Shown here piece by piece: positions 15,538-22,204 of a stretch of 22,204 nucleotides of DNA. The DNA lies in assembly GCA_964596865.1 (NCBI GenBank), contig CAZQVW010000008.1:1-22204 (forward strand), given 5' to 3'. Position 1 is the stretch's first letter, and every line of letters begins with the position of its first letter. The DNA is from UBA6382 sp964596865 (GTDB lineage Bacteria > Bacteroidota > Bacteroidia > Bacteroidales > Bacteroidaceae). The notes beneath the pieces were generated by a model. The model did not search any database. It worked only from the letters and a program-made list of their open reading frames with translations, and was not told where the DNA came from. Made by a program: the position numbers and the translations under genes.

Positions 15538-18500
15538 TTACTCGGAGAGGAGTTTGAGGAAAGCCTTGCTGGAAGCAGAGCTACCTGTGCTCATCAAGGA
15601 GTAAACAGTGGCAACATCGCTGGCATTAACAGCGCCATCACCGTTTACATCGCACTGGCTGGTGGTGAGACCACTCTCGGAGCCGGAGGCAATGTAATTG
15701 TAGATAGCGGTAATATCAGCACTGTTGATAACGCCATCGCCATTCACATCACCGCTGACAGCCTTAGTCCAGTTGAGGCCGGAAATGGTGAAGGTCTTAG
15801 CAGTCTCTTCACCCTCCACTGGAGCGGTGAAGGTGGTAGCGTCGATATAACCACGCAGAGCGCCTACGGTGCTGTTGGAAGTGGAAGCCTGAAGGGTGTT
15901 GAAGGTGCTATCCTGGCCAGCCTCAAAGAAGGCTACGCCTGCATCAACAGTGGCATACTGCAGCAGACCTACGATACCGTTGCCGGCAGCAGCCTGAGTA
16001 GCCAAAGTAGCGGTAGCGGCAGGAGCGTTTACAAGAATCTGCTCATTGCCGGTGGAGATAGCGATGAACGGCTCACCAGCTGCGAAGCTGTCTTTAGAGT
16101 ACAGTTCGATAGTGGTGGTGGAATCAGCGTTGAGGGTCATGTTCTTCACAGCATAGAAGGAAACACCATCGTTGAGGCCAGCAATATCTTCAACAGGGAA
16201 TGCCAATGTAACGAACTGGCCACCAGCGGGGTGCTGCAGATTCACAGAAACACCCTCGATTTCACCAGTGCCGTCAACCTCTTGGAAGGTCCACTGAGAA
16301 GGATTCACATTGTTGAGCCAGCGCACGATGTCGGTGTAAGCAGTGCGAGCGTGAACATAGCCATACTGCTGGTCGTTGTCAGGAGCATTGAGCACCACGT
16401 TGTCGCCACCGATGAAGCCAATCTGATAAGCCACAGGAGTGGAGCTGGTCATGATAGGTGTATTGTTAGCATTGGGGATAGCGCCCATATACTGACCGGA
16501 AGCCATATTCTGGATGTAGAATACGTTAGGAGTTTCGCCCTCCACGGGGATAAATCTCCACATAGCGGTGGCGAGCTCGCCTACTTCGCCATTCTCATTC
16601 TGAGTCCAGCGGATGGGGTGGCTATTGCTGTAATTGGGATCTACATAGAGCACAGAACCGTGAGTCAGGGTGCTGGCGCCGGTGTAGGAATCAGTGTCAT
16701 CAATGGTACGACCATCAGCATCAGCGGGAGTAGCCAAGTTGGTGATGAAATACCACTTGCCGGCCTCGGGCACAACCATATCCTCGAGGAATGCCTTCTT
16801 AGCATTCTGCACGGGCACGAGGGCTGCATCGAGCTGAGCCTTGGTAACAGCGCCCTTGAGGTTTACGCCCTCGGCGGTGGTCAAAGCAGCGCGGTAAACA
16901 TCGATGGTAGCCTGGGAAGCAATGTTACCGAAGGCGGTACCAACCTTAGCGGAGTCTACGTAAGCCTTACCCTCAACGATTTCGGTAGCGAGAGCAGTGG
17001 TGTCTACATAGAGAGCCTTCACTGCGTCGATAGCAGCGCGCAGGGTGTTGATAGTGGACTGGGTGATAGTGTTCTCATCCAAAGCGGTGCGGCCAGCATT
17101 CTCGGCGGCTTTCATAGCGTCGGCGGCAGCCTTCATGCCATCCACATAGTAATACTGAGAGGTGGCCTGGTCGGTGGTGCCGGGATAGAGGTTAAACTCG
17201 GAGTAGGTGAAGTAGCGAACATTGTTGCTGGTCTGCTCCACTACGAAGCGAACATACTTATAAGTAGCACCGAGGTCGATAATAGGAGATACATAGAACT
17301 CCTCCTGACCTACGGTAGGCGGATTGATAGTGGTAATCTTTTTCCAAGTATCAGTGCCGGCAGAGAAACCGGTGGTATCGTTGGTAGCATAGATAGCTAT
17401 CTGGGTAGGCTGAGCATTGGCGTTGTTGTAACGACGGGCAGTGCGCAGAACGAACGAGGACACGGGGTTCTCGGAGAGGTCTACCTGCAGGAAGTCTTGT
17501 GGATCATCAGAGTGAGCGCCTACGCGGATTGCGCTGCTCCATGCGGTGTGGAAGTAAGCCCATTCACCGTCCGGGCCGTAGTTGGTGGCACCCTGCTGCT
17601 CCTCGCCGCTGGCATTCCATACGGCGCGAGTATTACCATCGATAAGGGCGGCATAGCGACCCTCGGAGCCCTCCTTGCGGTTGGAGAGGAACTGGTTGCC
17701 TTCGGTGCCGGGGGCTGCAGCATCGTCAGCCTTGGTAACCATAGGCTTTTCAAGGTCGGCGGTGGTAACAAAGAGCTTGCCATAGAGAGAACCGGCCTCG
17801 GCAAGCAGCGGGTTGAGCTGCTCGATGAGCTGGAGCTGCGAGCTATAGTTGATAGCTGCGTTGATGTAATCCTGATCGGTAACGGTCTCCAGTTTCCAAG
17901 AGGAAGCCTGCGAACCATCGGTGTTCCAAGTAACGATTGTACCGCCATTACCTGCACCGGAGCCGTGGCCATTAGCGTGGAGGCTGTGCTGGTTGGCGCT
18001 GGTGTAGATACGGAACTTCATATTGCCGATCGACTTGATGTAAACCGTGCGGGTAGAGTTGTTTACGAGGAAGCACTGAGCGCTCTGACCGGGGTCGGAG
18101 GTAGGACCATCATAATCTGTGCCATAGATTACGGAAGTGAGCTTCCAACCATCGTTGTACGGAGTGATATGCCAAAGGAATTCATACTGCTTGTTGCTGA
18201 TAGCAGTGGAATCGGCAAAGGTCTGCCAACGGGGCACGGAGGAAGAAGAAGCATAGAGAGCCTTGTCCACGCCCTGCTGGTTCTTAAACTCTTCATAACC
18301 GCTCACCACGAAGTAATAACCTTCCTTCACGGGGTTAGCACCCTGATTGATGGTAGTCTGTGCAGCGGTGAGGTTGTTGTAAAGGGTGGTATACTCGTCA
18401 TCAGAGAGCTCTTTTGTCAGACCGGTCTGGGCAGCCTCGAGAGCGGCGTTATAAGCAGCCACCTTATCGGGAGCATAGCCACCCGGGTCGTTGCTTACAT

Positions 18501-19155
18501 CGAAAGTAGCGCCGGCATTGACAATATTGTCAACCAGCTCCTGGAGTTTCTCCTTGGGCGAGGACTCTTCTACGGTGTAGAAATTCCAACCTACGTGTTC
18601 ATTCCATGGCTCAAAGGAAACCTGCTCGTTCTGGGTGCCCAACTTATAATAATAGTTGTTGCCATCGCCCTGGGGAACAGCCTTGTTGCGGGCAAGGATG
18701 AAACCATCGGAGGTACCCTGGTCTCTCCATTCATGACCAGCCGTGCCGGCCTTGATTATGGTGAAACGGCAAGCGGTTGCCCTCGGACCAAAGGTGGCAT
18801 TGGTGCCGGCATAGCCGTGAACATCATAACCATCGAGACCGAGGTTGTGCTCGAAATCATCCTCCTGCCAGTAAGCATTCTTGCCTACTGATTTCAGGAC
18901 ATAGAGATCGAAGTTGTCGTCCGTTTTCTCACCGGTAGTTTCCAGCTGCCAGATGACGTTGTCGTCCGCTAAGACAGCTTTCATTCCGCCCTCGGCTGTG
19001 AGGTACGGAGGCGTCGACGAAGCGTTCATAATCACATAGTTCACACCAGCCTGCGGCTCGTCCACGAGCTGAACGGTGTGATACTTCTGCGCCTGAACAC
19101 CCACTGCGGCAAATAACATTGCCAGCAGCGCGAGCAAAGAATACATCTTTTTCAT
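15538..19155 (-). CDS. Large exported multidomain protein with lectin-like, discoidin-like, FIVAR-like and C-terminal dockerin modules
   Basis: A 1205-residue protein with a signal peptide (MKKMYSLLALLAMLFAAVGVQA). Modules as I read them: a ricin-like beta-rich region (about 30-195), a helical FIVAR-like segment (203-272), a second ricin-like region (275-430, with SSWKLE), an F5/8 type C (discoidin)-like domain (about 465-660; ALIDGNTRAVWNA, FLQVDLSENPVSSFVL, YKYVRFVV), a second helical FIVAR-like region (675-793), a third ricin-like region (797-960), a beta-rich domain, and a type I dockerin (1134-1190). The dockerin has two calcium loops, DVNGDGVINSAD (1136-1147) and DVNGDGAVNASD (1169-1180). 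No catalytic domain is recognisable, so I infer glycan or surface binding outside the cell. Individual domain calls other than the dockerin are by pattern and moderate in certainty. Upstream are a -7 element and a possible operator. Confidence 0.85.
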   Translation of the reverse strand: MKKMYSLLALLAMLFAAVGVQAQKYHTVQLVDEPQAGVNYVIMNASSTPPYLTAEGGMKAVLADDNVIWQLETTGEKTDDNFDLYVLKSVGKNAYWQEDDFEHNLGLDGYDVHGYAGTNATFGPRATACRFTIIKAGTAGHEWRDQGTSDGFILARNKAVPQGDGNNYYYKLGTQNEQVSFEPWNEHVGWNFYTVEESSPKEKLQELVDNIVNAGATFDVSNDPGGYAPDKVAAYNAALEAAQTGLTKELSDDEYTTLYNNLTAAQTTINQGANPVKEGYYFVVSGYEEFKNQQGVDKALYASSSSVPRWQTFADSTAISNKQYEFLWHITPYNDGWKLTSVIYGTDYDGPTSDPGQSAQCFLVNNSTRTVYIKSIGNMKFRIYTSANQHSLHANGHGSGAGNGGTIVTWNTDGSQASSWKLETVTDQDYINAAINYSSQLQLIEQLNPLLAEAGSLYGKLFVTTADLEKPMVTKADDAAAPGTEGNQFLSNRKEGSEGRYAALIDGNTRAVWNASGEEQQGATNYGPDGEWAYFHTAWSSAIRVGAHSDDPQDFLQVDLSENPVSSFVLRTARRYNNANAQPTQIAIYATNDTTGFSAGTDTWKKITTINPPTVGQEEFYVSPIIDLGATYKYVRFVVEQTSNNVRYFTYSEFNLYPGTTDQATSQYYYVDGMKAAADAMKAAENAGRTALDENTITQSTINTLRAAIDAVKALYVDTTALATEIVEGKAYVDSAKVGTAFGNIASQATIDVYRAALTTAEGVNLKGAVTKAQLDAALVPVQNAKKAFLEDMVVPEAGKWYFITNLATPADADGRTIDDTDSYTGASTLTHGSVLYVDPNYSNSHPIRWTQNENGEVGELATAMWRFIPVEGETPNVFYIQNMASGQYMGAIPNANNTPIMTSSTPVAYQIGFIGGDNVVLNAPDNDQQYGYVHARTAYTDIVRWLNNVNPSQWTFQEVDGTGEIEGVSVNLQHPAGGQFVTLAFPVEDIAGLNDGVSFYAVKNMTLNADSTTTIELYSKDSFAAGEPFIAISTGNEQILVNAPAATATLATQAAAGNGIVGLLQYATVDAGVAFFEAGQDSTFNTLQASTSNSTVGALRGYIDATTFTAPVEGEETAKTFTISGLNWTKAVSGDVNGDGVINSADITAIYNYIASGSESGLTTSQCDVNGDGAVNASDVATVYSLMSTGSSASSKAFLKLLSE

Positions 19156-19217
19156 ACGCGTTTAGTAATTTAAGGAATTAATAAGTAAATATTTGTGTGG
19201 CGAACATTTTCGCACGC

Positions 19218-19225
19218 CAAAAATA
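19218..19225 (-). promoter_or_regulatory. -7 element of the dockerin-protein gene
   Basis: The minus strand reads TATTTTTG, an exact TAnnTTTG match, 63 bases before the ATG. No convincing TTG stands 19-22 bases further upstream, which would fit a promoter needing an activator. Near the start site GTGCGAA (19215-19209) can pair with TTCGCCAC (19204-19197), a small bulged hairpin at the very 5' end of the mRNA. Confidence 0.45.
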
Positions 19226-19273
19226 GGCATTTCTCTACAAATTGAGGCGAAAATCTTGAAAAACTTAAGTCTT

Positions 19274-19332
19274 TGCGAATAGAACATGTAATTATATTCG
19301 CAGACCGTTTGATATATTCTAAAAAGCGAATA
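19274..19332. promoter_or_regulatory. Candidate operator: inverted repeat TGCGAATA / TATTCGCA plus a third half-site
   Basis: TGCGAATA (19274-19281) and TATTCGCA (19295-19302) are a perfect 8-bp inverted repeat with a 13-base gap. A third copy GCGAATA lies at 19326-19332. The sites are upstream of the predicted dockerin-gene promoter. That is where an activator would bind, and the promoter lacks a good -33 element. Confidence 0.45.
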
Positions 19333-19507
19333 TTCTTCAGAAAGTTAAAGGTGGAATCAGAGCGAAAAAGGTTGTGAGGAGAAATACGCGAAAAGGGTAA
19401 TCAACCGATTGGCCGCATGGAGCGCGATGGCATATCGCCAAAAGCGCCCGAAAGCACGATTCAGAAAAATGGGCGACTTAAGCAGAATGGGCAAAGCGCG
19501 GAGCGGT
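19333..19507. other. Gene-free stretch downstream of the 21-bp repeat array
   Basis: No recognisable gene, hairpin or promoter. Short frames on the plus strand (from 19409 and 19417) continue into the tandem repeat to the right and give repetitive peptides; I treat them as chance frames. Confidence 0.5.
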
Positions 19508-19684
19508 TACTTCTTAATTGCAGAGAATTACTTCTTAATTGCAAAGAATTACTTCTCAATTGCGGGGGATTACTTCTTAATTGCAGAGAATTACTTCTTA
19601 ATTGCGGGGATTACTTCTCAAATACGGAGAATTACTTCTTAAATGCGGGAGTCCACTTCTTAAATGAGAGGGACTACTTCTTAA
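19508..19684. repeat. Nine-copy 21-bp tandem repeat starting in the stop codon of the glsB-like gene
   Basis: The core TACTTCTTAA or a close variant starts at 19508, 19529, 19550, 19571, 19592, 19612, 19633, 19654 and 19675: spacing 21 throughout except one 20. Full units read like AATTACTTCTTAATTGCAGA-G. The units nearest the gene are the most diverged and those furthest from it the most alike. On the minus strand the unit nearest the gene encodes Phe-Lys-Lys-stop (TTT AAG AAG TAG), which is the actual end of the glsB-like gene, and the next units repeat the same codons in frame. Confidence 0.95.
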
Positions 19685-20660
19685 ACGGGGGGTTAAGGAC
19701 AGTGGAAAGGAGGTCGGCGGCCTCGGGGTGCTCGCGCACAAAGGAATCGATGTGGCGGACGCGCTTTTCGGCCAGAATCTCGTCCACAGCGATGAGGATA
19801 CCGGTTTCCTCCACGTTGCCGAAAGCGTCATTGATGGCGGTGCCGAAAACCTTCATGGTAGGGCTCAATCCCATATAGGCATTAACGAGGGGCGGGATGT
19901 TGAATCCCAGTTGGCGCACGTGGGAATTGAGCAGACGGTAGTCCTGCTTGAAATCATCGTAAGTAAACAGGCTTTGGAGCTCGGCAAGGGGCGTCTCCAA
20001 CTGCAGGGGATTGATAGCGGAAACGAGGTTTTCCTTGTCGCCGAAATGTTTGTTGAGGAAATAAAGGATCATATCCCTACCGCGGCGGCTGAAAGAGGGG
20101 TACATCGTCACCTTGCCAAGGAAATACTTTACATTCGGCATCACCACGGTGAGCGCCCCGAGGCCATCCCACAGGTTGTCCAGCGCGAAAAGGCTTTTGG
20201 AGACAGAGCGGCGCGTATTCTGATATTCCAGTGTAACGAAACTGCGGCCCAGCTCCACGCACTGCGGCATATATTCTTGGAGAAAGCGGTTGGAAAAGTG
20301 GAAGATATGAGACATGGCCAAGCGCGGCTGTCCATGCTCGTCCAAACTGATTTCGTTGCCGGGGAAATAGCGGTAACCACCGATAATCTCCTCCTCCTCG
20401 GGATTCCAAACGATGAGCTGCTTGTAGGGATTGGGCGAGAGGTCGTATTCATCGAGGTCGAGGCTCTTGCCCGTACCGCCACCGGCGGCTCTGAACGCAA
20501 TTTCCCTGAGGCGCCCGATTTCGCGGAGCACATTGGGCGAATCCTGCCAGGTAACGATATAGATTTCGTTGTTGCTCTTGTTGGTGCGCCTGAGCTTGCG
20601 CTCGGGGGTGAGCTCCTGCTTAATCAGTTGCTTGTCTACGGGGGAAATTATAGCTTCCAT
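19674..20660 (-). CDS. glsB: GNAT-fold N-acyltransferase, GlsB-like (glycine/serine lipid synthesis)
   Basis: Resembles the OlsB-like GNAT acyltransferases of Bacteroidota, where GlsB attaches a 3-hydroxy fatty acid to the amino group of glycine (or serine), the first step to glycine lipids. Visible features are an N-terminal acyl-CoA/ACP-type GNAT region (IYIVTWQDSPNVLREIGRLRE, YDLSPNPYKQLIVWNPEEEEIIGGYRY), the block CVELGRSFVTLEYQN (about 134-148), ALDNLWDGLGALTVVMPNVKYFLG and MYPSFS. 328 residues fits. The pairing with a PlsC-like gene upstream on the same strand supports the assignment. They are 355 bases apart with repeats between, rather than adjacent. The C-terminal FKK and stop lie in a 21-bp tandem repeat. 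No promoter was found directly upstream, so it may be read from the glsA promoter. Confidence 0.78.
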   Translation of the reverse strand: MEAIISPVDKQLIKQELTPERKLRRTNKSNNEIYIVTWQDSPNVLREIGRLREIAFRAAGGGTGKSLDLDEYDLSPNPYKQLIVWNPEEEEIIGGYRYFPGNEISLDEHGQPRLAMSHIFHFSNRFLQEYMPQCVELGRSFVTLEYQNTRRSVSKSLFALDNLWDGLGALTVVMPNVKYFLGKVTMYPSFSRRGRDMILYFLNKHFGDKENLVSAINPLQLETPLAELQSLFTYDDFKQDYRLLNSHVRQLGFNIPPLVNAYMGLSPTMKVFGTAINDAFGNVEETGILIAVDEILAEKRVRHIDSFVREHPEAADLLSTVLNPPFKK

Positions 20661-20821
20661 TTGAAAGGGGAGATTAGTCTGACGATTGTTTGGCTGGGAG
20701 CGGGGAAATCTATCCTGCGCTTATATACCTTATTTATATATAGTATATGTTCTTTTTTCGCGGGCGGGGGCAACGTTTGCCCGATTAGCGAGGGAATGAC
20801 ACCCGCAGAACGTACCGTTAG
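20661..20821. other. First part of the glsA-glsB gap, with one short hairpin
   Basis: GGGCAA (20768-20773) pairs with TTGCCC (20777-20782), probably one more member of the hairpin family next to it. An AT-rich stretch (20721-20750) contains TATACCTTATTTATATATAG, whose reverse complement resembles the 15-mer found at 1665 and 22119. No minus-strand promoter element for glsB was seen. Confidence 0.45.
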
Positions 20822-20842
20822 GGGCAGACTTCATGTCTGCCC
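20822..20842. repeat. Short hairpin GGGCAGAC-TTCAT-GTCTGCCC
   Basis: A perfect 8-bp stem (20822-20829 with 20835-20842) and a 5-base loop, preceded by TTAGG. It has the same outline as the stem of the 67-bp element (GGGCAGGT...ACCTGCCC), with both sides changed at the inner pairs so that pairing is kept. Confidence 0.75.
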
Positions 20843-20869
20843 GCACCACCGAAAGGGCGTTTTATTCAC

Positions 20870-20936
20870 GGACGGGTATAAAGAAGCCCCAAAATTTTCG
20901 TTCCTCAAATTTCGAGAACCCCGAAACCCGCCCCTA
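20870..20936 (-). repeat. 67-bp MITE-like element, copy 2 (inverted relative to 2521-2587)
   Basis: The minus strand begins TAGGGGCGGGT and ends CTTTATACCCGTCC, aligning over the full length with copy 1 (shared runs include AAATTTGAGG and ATTTTGGG). The terminal stem GGACGGGT (20870-20877) and ACCCGCCC (20926-20933) has one mismatch. It sits between glsA and glsB. The sequence from 20937 to 21015 shows nothing recognisable. Confidence 0.85.
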
Positions 20937-21015
20937 TCGGTTCGATGCAACATTCCAATGGTTCGGCGCAGCATTCCGGCGAATTGACACCTTTATGCGC
21001 GGGTGGCGCGGCGCC

Positions 21016-21846
21016 TCATAATTCATATACGCGGGCGCGCAACCACTGTGCCCACTCCTGCGGCGAGCGCGAGGAATCGAATGTCTGCCAAGGGATGGGC
21101 TTACCAATATGCAGTTCAAACGACTGGTGGAGGTTTTTATACACCTCGTCCACGAGGAAGAGCATCGCTATATTGAATTTCAGCTCCAATCGCTTGCCTA
21201 TATTGGCCATGCGATAAAACCGGCGCGAGTTCTCACCATAGAAACGCATAGGCACGATGTCGCGGTGGCTCTCCACGCTCTTTTGGATGGCCGTTTTCTT
21301 CCACGGCAAGTCCTGCACCTTCCCATTGATAAGTCTGGAGCACAGTCCGGCGGGAAAGAGGATGACTTGGTTGTCGGATTGGAAGACCTCATCCACGAGC
21401 CGTACGGTATGGCGGTTTTGCGCGCCCGTCTTATTCACGGGCACTCCAAGCGGCCTAAGGCCGGGGAGGTTCATCAGCAGGTCGTTAAGGAGATAACGCA
21501 CATGACCATGATAGCGATCGCCAAGGAGTGTGCCGATAGCCACGCCATCGATGCCACCCAGCGGATGATTGCTCACAAAGGTGTATCGTCCTTCGCCCTC
21601 GGCGGGCAGGTTTTCCTCGCCGCGCACGATAAGTTTCATATCGATGTAGTCGAGGGCGGAATGCAACCACGGCAATCCTTCTTCCTTCTGATGCTCCACA
21701 AGAAAGGCGTTCACCTGGTCCTGATGAATGATGCGTTTGAGCCAGTTCACCGCGAAGCGAGGCACAAGGGCGGCTTTATTGCCCATCTTGGCTCGGAGCA
21801 CCTGCTCCACGTCCACGGTTATCTGTTTGTTGTCTGCCATATCCAT
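21016..21846 (-). CDS. glsA: PlsC-like O-acyltransferase, GlsA-like (glycine/serine lipid synthesis)
   Basis: Resembles the lysophospholipid-acyltransferase-fold enzymes that in Bacteroides (GlsA) add the second fatty acid to the hydroxyl of N-acyl glycine, completing glycine lipid. Motif I reads SNHPLGGIDG (His94, Asp100), with five rather than four residues between His and Asp. The usual FPEGTRS block is FPAGLCSR (164-171), with Ala in place of the Glu. Both changes are, as I recall, features of this Bacteroidota branch. WKKTAIQKSVE and IVPMRFYGENSRRFYRMANI follow, as in relatives. 276 residues is normal. ATG 21846 or the ATG two codons later could start translation. A promoter lies about 55 bases upstream; glsB follows on the same strand. 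Confidence 0.8.
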   Translation of the reverse strand: MDMADNKQITVDVEQVLRAKMGNKAALVPRFAVNWLKRIIHQDQVNAFLVEHQKEEGLPWLHSALDYIDMKLIVRGEENLPAEGEGRYTFVSNHPLGGIDGVAIGTLLGDRYHGHVRYLLNDLLMNLPGLRPLGVPVNKTGAQNRHTVRLVDEVFQSDNQVILFPAGLCSRLINGKVQDLPWKKTAIQKSVESHRDIVPMRFYGENSRRFYRMANIGKRLELKFNIAMLFLVDEVYKNLHQSFELHIGKPIPWQTFDSSRSPQEWAQWLRARVYEL

Positions 21847-21850
21847 CTGC

Positions 21851-21884
21851 TTTTGGCCGCACTCAATACGTTTTTGGCCGCACT
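21851..21884. repeat. Two copies of TTTTGGCCGCACT, 21 bp apart, in the glsA leader
   Basis: Identical 13-mers at 21851-21863 and 21872-21884. In the glsA mRNA they read AGTGCGGCCAAAA twice, the second copy ending 4 bases before the start codon. They may be one more instance of the 21-bp repeat habit or a regulatory site. Confidence 0.7.
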
Positions 21885-21899
21885 GGTCTTATTAAGATA

Positions 21900-21933
21900 C
21901 AAAAATACTGCTTTTTTAGCATATCTCGCCAAA
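21900..21933 (-). promoter_or_regulatory. Predicted glsA promoter
   Basis: The minus strand has TATTTTTG (21907-21900) as -7 and TTTG (21933-21930) as -33, with a 22-base spacer, slightly long. Transcription would start near 21894, giving a leader of about 48 bases that holds both 13-mer repeats. Confidence 0.5.
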
Positions 21934-22059
21934 AATCCGTCAGTCTTTATGCAAAAACGCCAATTTCGGCCTAATTATTGTCAAAATCCAAACGCGAAAG
22001 GGCCGATTTGCCGCCATCAGATATGATTTTCCACCGATTTTTCGCGAGCCGCGACACAC

Positions 22060-22204
22060 AAAACTCATACTAAGACGCATAAAACGCGTACTAAAACGTA
22101 TAAATCGCTACCAAATACATATATAATAAGGTATAAGACCGAAAAATCCCGCGTTAGTTTGCGTTCACAGTACTGTAACAATAACTAAACAGTACTGTTT
22201 AGTT
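22060..22204. repeat. Second phased palindrome module, cut off by the window end
   Basis: 21-bp units start at 22060, 22081 and 22102 (AAAACTCATACTAAGACGCA-T, AAAACGCGTACTAAAACGTA-T, then a weaker one). Then comes AAAATCCCG (22143-22151), the same lead motif as in the first module and the same 13 bases from AGTTTGCGTT. Palindromes ACAGTACTGT follow at 22167 and 22189, again exactly 22 apart, joined by AACAATAACTAA, a spacer identical to one in the first module. The exact 15-mer ATATATAATAAGGTA is at 22119-22133. The interval 21934-22059 shows no gene or clear structure. Confidence 0.88.

Noticed and set aside
16231..18891. An 886-codon open frame on the plus strand, antisense to the dockerin-protein gene
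   Set aside because: The minus-strand protein has a signal peptide, recognisable modules and dockerin loops. The antisense frame has no recognisable domain, and its openness follows from codon use in the real gene.
19409..19878. Plus-strand small proteins with heptad-like peptides (NYFLIAE or ELLLNCR) from the 21-bp array
   Set aside because: The periodic peptide is the automatic result of a 21-bp repeat. Two frames are equally open, and one runs on opposite glsB.
19728..20987. 419-codon plus-strand frame opposite the glsB-like gene
   Set aside because: It spans both a recognised minus-strand gene and intergenic repeats, and its product resembles nothing.
21109..22026. 305-codon plus-strand frame opposite the glsA-like gene
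   Set aside because: The minus strand has acyltransferase motifs; this frame is a shadow that runs on into non-coding sequence.

Overview
The window reads as chromosomal DNA of a Bacteroidota species, most likely order Bacteroidales (family not resolved). The support is: several promoters of the Bacteroidota type (-7 element TAnnTTTG) and little use of Shine-Dalgarno sequences; the gene order dnaN / DnaQ-like exonuclease / coaBC / DUF4835 (PorD) / recN, which is typical of the phylum; a GlsA/GlsB pair for glycine (serine) lipids, a Bacteroidota trait; an exported C1 aminopeptidase; and a large secreted protein ending in an orphan dockerin module.

Layout. The end of an unidentified gene (1-62) is followed by an exported bleomycin-hydrolase-like C1 peptidase (135-1523) and a strong terminator. 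About 1.2 kb without a credible gene (1524-2756) is packed with repeats. Then come greA (2757-3221) and a forward run: dnaN, exonuclease, coaBC, DUF4835/PorD, recN, a protease-like/TPR protein (3384-10996), then a dihydrouridine synthase and an amino acid permease (11124-14009). The rest is on the minus strand: murF (14043-15407), a 1205-residue exported multidomain dockerin protein (15538-19155), glsB-like (19674-20660) and glsA-like (21016-21846).

Function. The forward block is housekeeping: replication clamp, proofreading-type exonuclease, CoA synthesis, DNA repair, transcript cleavage and tRNA modification. The reverse block concerns the envelope: peptidoglycan precursor ligation, a secreted carbohydrate-binding-type protein and membrane aminolipids.

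The least ordinary part is the intergenic DNA. Nearly every longer gap carries repeats with a 20-22 bp period, that is, two helical turns. The best example, at 1750-2010, is a symmetric module. Its core is four 10-bp palindromes (consensus ACAGTACTGT) exactly 22 bp apart, linked by 12-bp spacers of alternating orientation. The core is flanked by 21-bp units reading AAAAYCCCG on the left and CGGGATTTT on the right. The start of a second such module closes the window (22060-22204). A separate hairpin family (GGGCAGGT...ACCTGCCC type) occurs in at least four copies with compensatory base-pair changes, and two of these copies share a 67-bp MITE-like form. A nine-copy 21-bp repeat begins inside the stop codon of the glsB-like gene. 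No mobile-element transposase, CRISPR array, tRNA or rRNA gene was found.
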